IMG/VR virus record: IMGVR_UViG_3300034283_001199
Location: 1 to 23,432 of that record
Source: a virus
DNA: 23,432 nt
Strand: one strand, 5' to 3'
In this document: one piece after another, positions 22,209 to 23,432 of the stretch
Position numbering within the stretch: the stretch's first letter is position 1
Layout of the letters: the number at the start of each line of letters is the position of its first letter
Translations under genes and position numbers: made by a program
The notes under the pieces: generated by a model
The model's database searches: none
The model's input: only the letters and a program-made list of their open reading frames with translations
What the model was told of the DNA's origin: nothing

Positions 22209-22278
22209 TAACCAAAATTCTTTTTGGTTATTAACCGCTGCCAGTGTCTAGGTGGTGTAATCGCGGCCAACGCCGCGA
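22209..22278. repeat. Composite repeat element, copy A
   Basis: Three parts in order on the plus strand: an AT-rich hairpin (22209-22230, stem TAACCAAAA, loop TTCT); a 24-base block at 22228-22251 that starts TTATTAACCGCTGCCA and ends GTCTAG; and a GC hairpin (22261-22278, stem TCGCGGC, loop CAAC). Copy B shows the same order with 22 of 24 block bases conserved while the hairpins differ in sequence. Conservation of shape with changed sequence suggests function at the structure level. Possible roles are replication origin, regulator binding or transcript ends. Confidence 0.7.
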
Positions 22279-22304
22279 CAACTCAAAACGACAACGATTC
22301 TACT

Positions 22305-22371
22305 ATCTGTCATAACTGGCAGATGGCAGCAGCAGTTGTCACATTTTCGATTCGCCCAGGTTACACTGGGC
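22305..22371. promoter_or_regulatory. Two further hairpins between the composite elements
   Basis: Hairpin one, 22305-22324, pairs ATCTGTCA with TGGCAGAT (one G-T pair) around TAAC. Hairpin two, 22354-22371, pairs GCCCAG with CTGGGC around GTTACA. A GACAAC/GTTGTC inverted pair flanks the first. No open reading frame with a start signal covers them. Together with copies A and B they make a cluster of hairpins in an otherwise gene-free stretch. Confidence 0.5.
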
Positions 22372-22391
22372 CGTACTAGGTTGGCGGGCAG

Positions 22392-22458
22392 TAAAATCGA
22401 TTCGATTCGATTTTATTAACCGCTGCCAACGTCTAGTATCGTCGCGGCACTTGCCGCG
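22392..22458. repeat. Composite repeat element, copy B
   Basis: Same layout as copy A. The AT-rich hairpin at 22392-22415 pairs TAAAATCGA with TCGATTTTA around TTCGAT. The 24-base block lies at 22413-22436 and differs from copy A only at two adjacent bases. The GC hairpin at 22443-22458 pairs CGCGGC with GCCGCG around ACTT. The block-to-GC-hairpin distance is 30 bases here and 33 in copy A. The AT hairpin is made of ATTCG repeats, unlike copy A. Confidence 0.7.
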
Positions 22459-22501
22459 TTTCACCCGTCACCCGCGTGTTAGCTACTGCGCATGCGGGCA
22501 G

Positions 22502-22695
22502 CAAAACCATCAGATACGCGGACGACTCCGCATGCTGTCCTATGGGCAGCTACCGTGCTTTGCGCGGTGCCTATTGCAGGCGGATTCGGACAACGCTGGG
22601 AGAAGGCATACGAAGCCCGGAGCCGTTTGACTCCCGCCACCAGAAGACCGGCAATAGCTAGTACACCAGCCGGGTCCGCGTATCTGATTGTTTTG
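22502..22695. repeat. 22-bp inverted repeat flanking about 150 bp
   Basis: The left arm is 22502-22523 and the right arm 22674-22695. Their core ATCAGATACGCGGAC is perfectly inverted, and 21 of 22 bases match overall, with similarity fading outward for a few more bases. The segment between the arms (22524-22673) contains no gene that I can support. The right arm ends 22 bases before the start of the plus-strand 116-aa gene. Outward-facing identical sequences could be paired promoters or regulator sites, or ends of a small element or invertible segment. Confidence 0.65.
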
Positions 22696-22717
22696 TTTCC
22701 TTCAATGGAGTTAATCC

Positions 22718-23068
22718 ATGTCAAAGGCCCAGGCTGGTGCTACGGCCATCATGGAGGCTCTGAGGATTCCTTTGGACAAGTTAAGGCAGGCGGGCAATGT
22801 TGCCGTGCCAGCTGATGACTTGTGCGAACGGGCCATCCTTGGGTGTCTCAATTCCCGTGATGGCAGTTGGCGTAAGACTCGCCCGTCGAATGAGGAATCC
22901 GAAACGCTTTGGGCGTTGGTGAAGTTTCACCGTTCGGGTGGTTCCTTGTACGGGTGGCCGTGGTTTGCACCCAAGGATCTGATCGACCCGCTGGATACCC
23001 TCGCGGTAGTCCTGCTGGGTGGTCATTCCAATGCGGCAAACGCATGGCAACGTGCGATGCACGGTTAA
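22718..23068 (+). CDS. Unknown protein, 116 aa, first rightward gene
   Basis: The ATG at 22718 has GGAG seven bases upstream. The protein starts MSKAQAGATAIMEALRIPLD, with a first half of short helices (DKLRQAGNVAVPADDLCERA). It continues through LNSRDGSWRKTRPSNEESET and LWALVKFHRSGG to the aromatic SLYGWPWFAPKDLIDPLDTL. It ends with a small-residue helix (AVVLLGGHSNAANAWQRAMH). No known motif is recognised. It is the first rightward gene next to the structured region, a place where phages often keep early or replication genes, so early expression is a reasonable inference. Its stop is followed at once by a set of RNA-like inverted repeats. Confidence 0.72.
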   Translation: MSKAQAGATAIMEALRIPLDKLRQAGNVAVPADDLCERAILGCLNSRDGSWRKTRPSNEESETLWALVKFHRSGGSLYGWPWFAPKDLIDPLDTLAVVLLGGHSNAANAWQRAMHG

Positions 23069-23148
23069 CGGGATTCGATCCCGGGCAGGTGGTGGTGAGG
23101 GTGCGATATGACTGCACCCAATAAGGCCAAACAAGCTGCCTGCCCGGG
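23069..23148 (+). promoter_or_regulatory. Nested and competing hairpins between the two rightward genes
   Basis: Just after the stop codon, CGGGA-TTCGA-TCCCG (23069-23083) can fold. Its 3' side overlaps CCCGGGCAGG (23080-23089), which can instead pair perfectly with CCTGCCCGGG (23139-23148). Inside that long pairing a third stem, GGGTGC with GCACCC (23099-23104 and 23114-23119), holds an ATG (23108) in its loop. The first and second stems exclude each other, as in attenuators. It could equally be an intercistronic structure controlling the next gene. Confidence 0.5.
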
Positions 23149-23194
23149 TTCGGTTGCCGCTTCCGGTAATCGGTTTCTTTCCATGGAGGTGCGT

Positions 23195-23432
23195 ATGGCA
23201 ATTCGCCGTATACGTGCCGCCAAGCCTCTGGGTGTCATTCTGCACCGGGGCGTGTCTCCTTATGACGGTTCTCCGTACGTGGTGATCATGCCACTGCGGA
23301 ATTCTAAGAATAAGAAGACCGGCTCAATGCTTCAGACCTATATTCTTAGGGCTGATATGCATCCAGTGGTGGCGGTACGCGAAGAACAAGATGGGGCCAT
23401 CTGTTTCAACTGCCCCATGCGTGGTCTGGTCG
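23195..23432 (+). CDS. Partial conserved-looking phage protein with CxxCP motif (C-terminus outside window)
   Basis: The frame starts at the ATG 23195 with GGAGG five bases upstream and stays open to the window edge (79 residues). It reads MAIRRIRAAKPLGVILHRGV, then YDGSPYVVIMPLRNSKNKKT, GSMLQTYILRADMHPVVAVR and EEQDGAICFNCPMRGLV. The order K-T-G-x-M-x-Q-T followed by D-G/A-x-C-x-x-C-P recalls a family of small phage proteins with CxxCP near the middle and a later Cys; its function is unknown to me. An in-frame ATG at 23108 with GAGG upstream would add 29 residues but lies in the hairpin loop described for 23069-23148. The two cysteines may be half of a metal site completed beyond the window. 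Confidence 0.72.
   Translation, partial: MAIRRIRAAKPLGVILHRGVSPYDGSPYVVIMPLRNSKNKKTGSMLQTYILRADMHPVVAVREEQDGAICFNCPMRGLV

Noticed and set aside
22627-22655. Rightward promoter with TTGACT at 22627
   Set aside because: At 17 bases spacing the -10 would be GGCAAT, which lacks the conserved first TA; other spacings are worse.
22476-22815. Open frames on both strands in the divergent region (for example 22492-22815 plus, 22479-22724 minus)
   Set aside because: None has a ribosome binding site. The shared KTIRYAD peptide on opposite strands comes from the inverted repeat, not from homologous genes.
23069-23148. tRNA-like sequence (TTCGA loop, GGGCAGG/CCTGCCC pairing)
   Set aside because: The TTCGA hairpin lies outside the long stem and lacks the G-C closing pair of a T-arm, there is no D-arm or anticodon arm, and the span is too short.

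Overview
The window is part of a tailed double-stranded DNA phage genome (Caudoviricetes). It is moderately GC-rich and densely packed. From about position 22.1 kb leftwards everything reads on the minus strand, and two genes at the right edge read on the plus strand. The large terminase, portal, scaffold and major capsid protein can be recognised by motif or position. There is no integrase, repressor, tRNA or CRISPR array in the window. The long portal (660 aa), the lack of a tape-measure gene and the adaptor-like protein at the left edge suggest a short-tailed (podovirus-like) virion, but this is inference. The host cannot be named from the sequence; the tail-fibre modules are of a kind common in environmental phages.

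Layout in the direction of minus-strand transcription (right to left). (1) 22124-21123: an unknown 333-aa protein with its own hairpin leader and a strong terminator at 21096-21063. (2) 21062-20598: a mostly non-coding stretch with a 14-bp direct repeat, one probable 62-aa zinc-ribbon gene and a G-rich tract. (3) 20597-17607: probable injected or internal virion proteins, namely a coiled-coil protein, a small basic protein, a 291-aa protein, an ADP-ribosyltransferase of the polyvalent-protein type and a DUF551-like protein. (4) 17530-14757: the head module, with scaffold, major capsid and probable decoration protein, closed by two tandem hairpins of which the second is an excellent intrinsic terminator. 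(5) 14692-12537: a 51-aa gene and a Gln/Pro-rich 666-aa protein. (6) A sigma70-type promoter at 12531-12503 restarts transcription into a packaging module: a GT2-like glycosyltransferase, a zinc-ribbon protein that probably starts at CTG and may be the small terminase, the large terminase, a 105-aa protein and the portal. (7) 6975-1: two small or unknown proteins, then a cluster of fibre proteins sharing a Mtd-like N-terminal module, one of them with LamG and fibronectin III domains, and at the edge a partial neck/adaptor-like protein.

Genes within modules are tightly coupled by ATGA, TGATG, TAATG or 8-bp overlaps. The order is unusual: scaffold and capsid lie upstream of terminase and portal, and a terminator plus a promoter separate the two blocks, so their dosage can differ.

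The 22125-22717 region between the divergent gene sets has almost no coding content. It is full of structure: two copies of a composite element (AT-rich hairpin, shared 24-bp block, GC hairpin), other hairpins, and a 22-bp inverted repeat around about 150 bp. It is the best candidate for an origin or a master regulatory region, and it is the part of the window least explained by known features.
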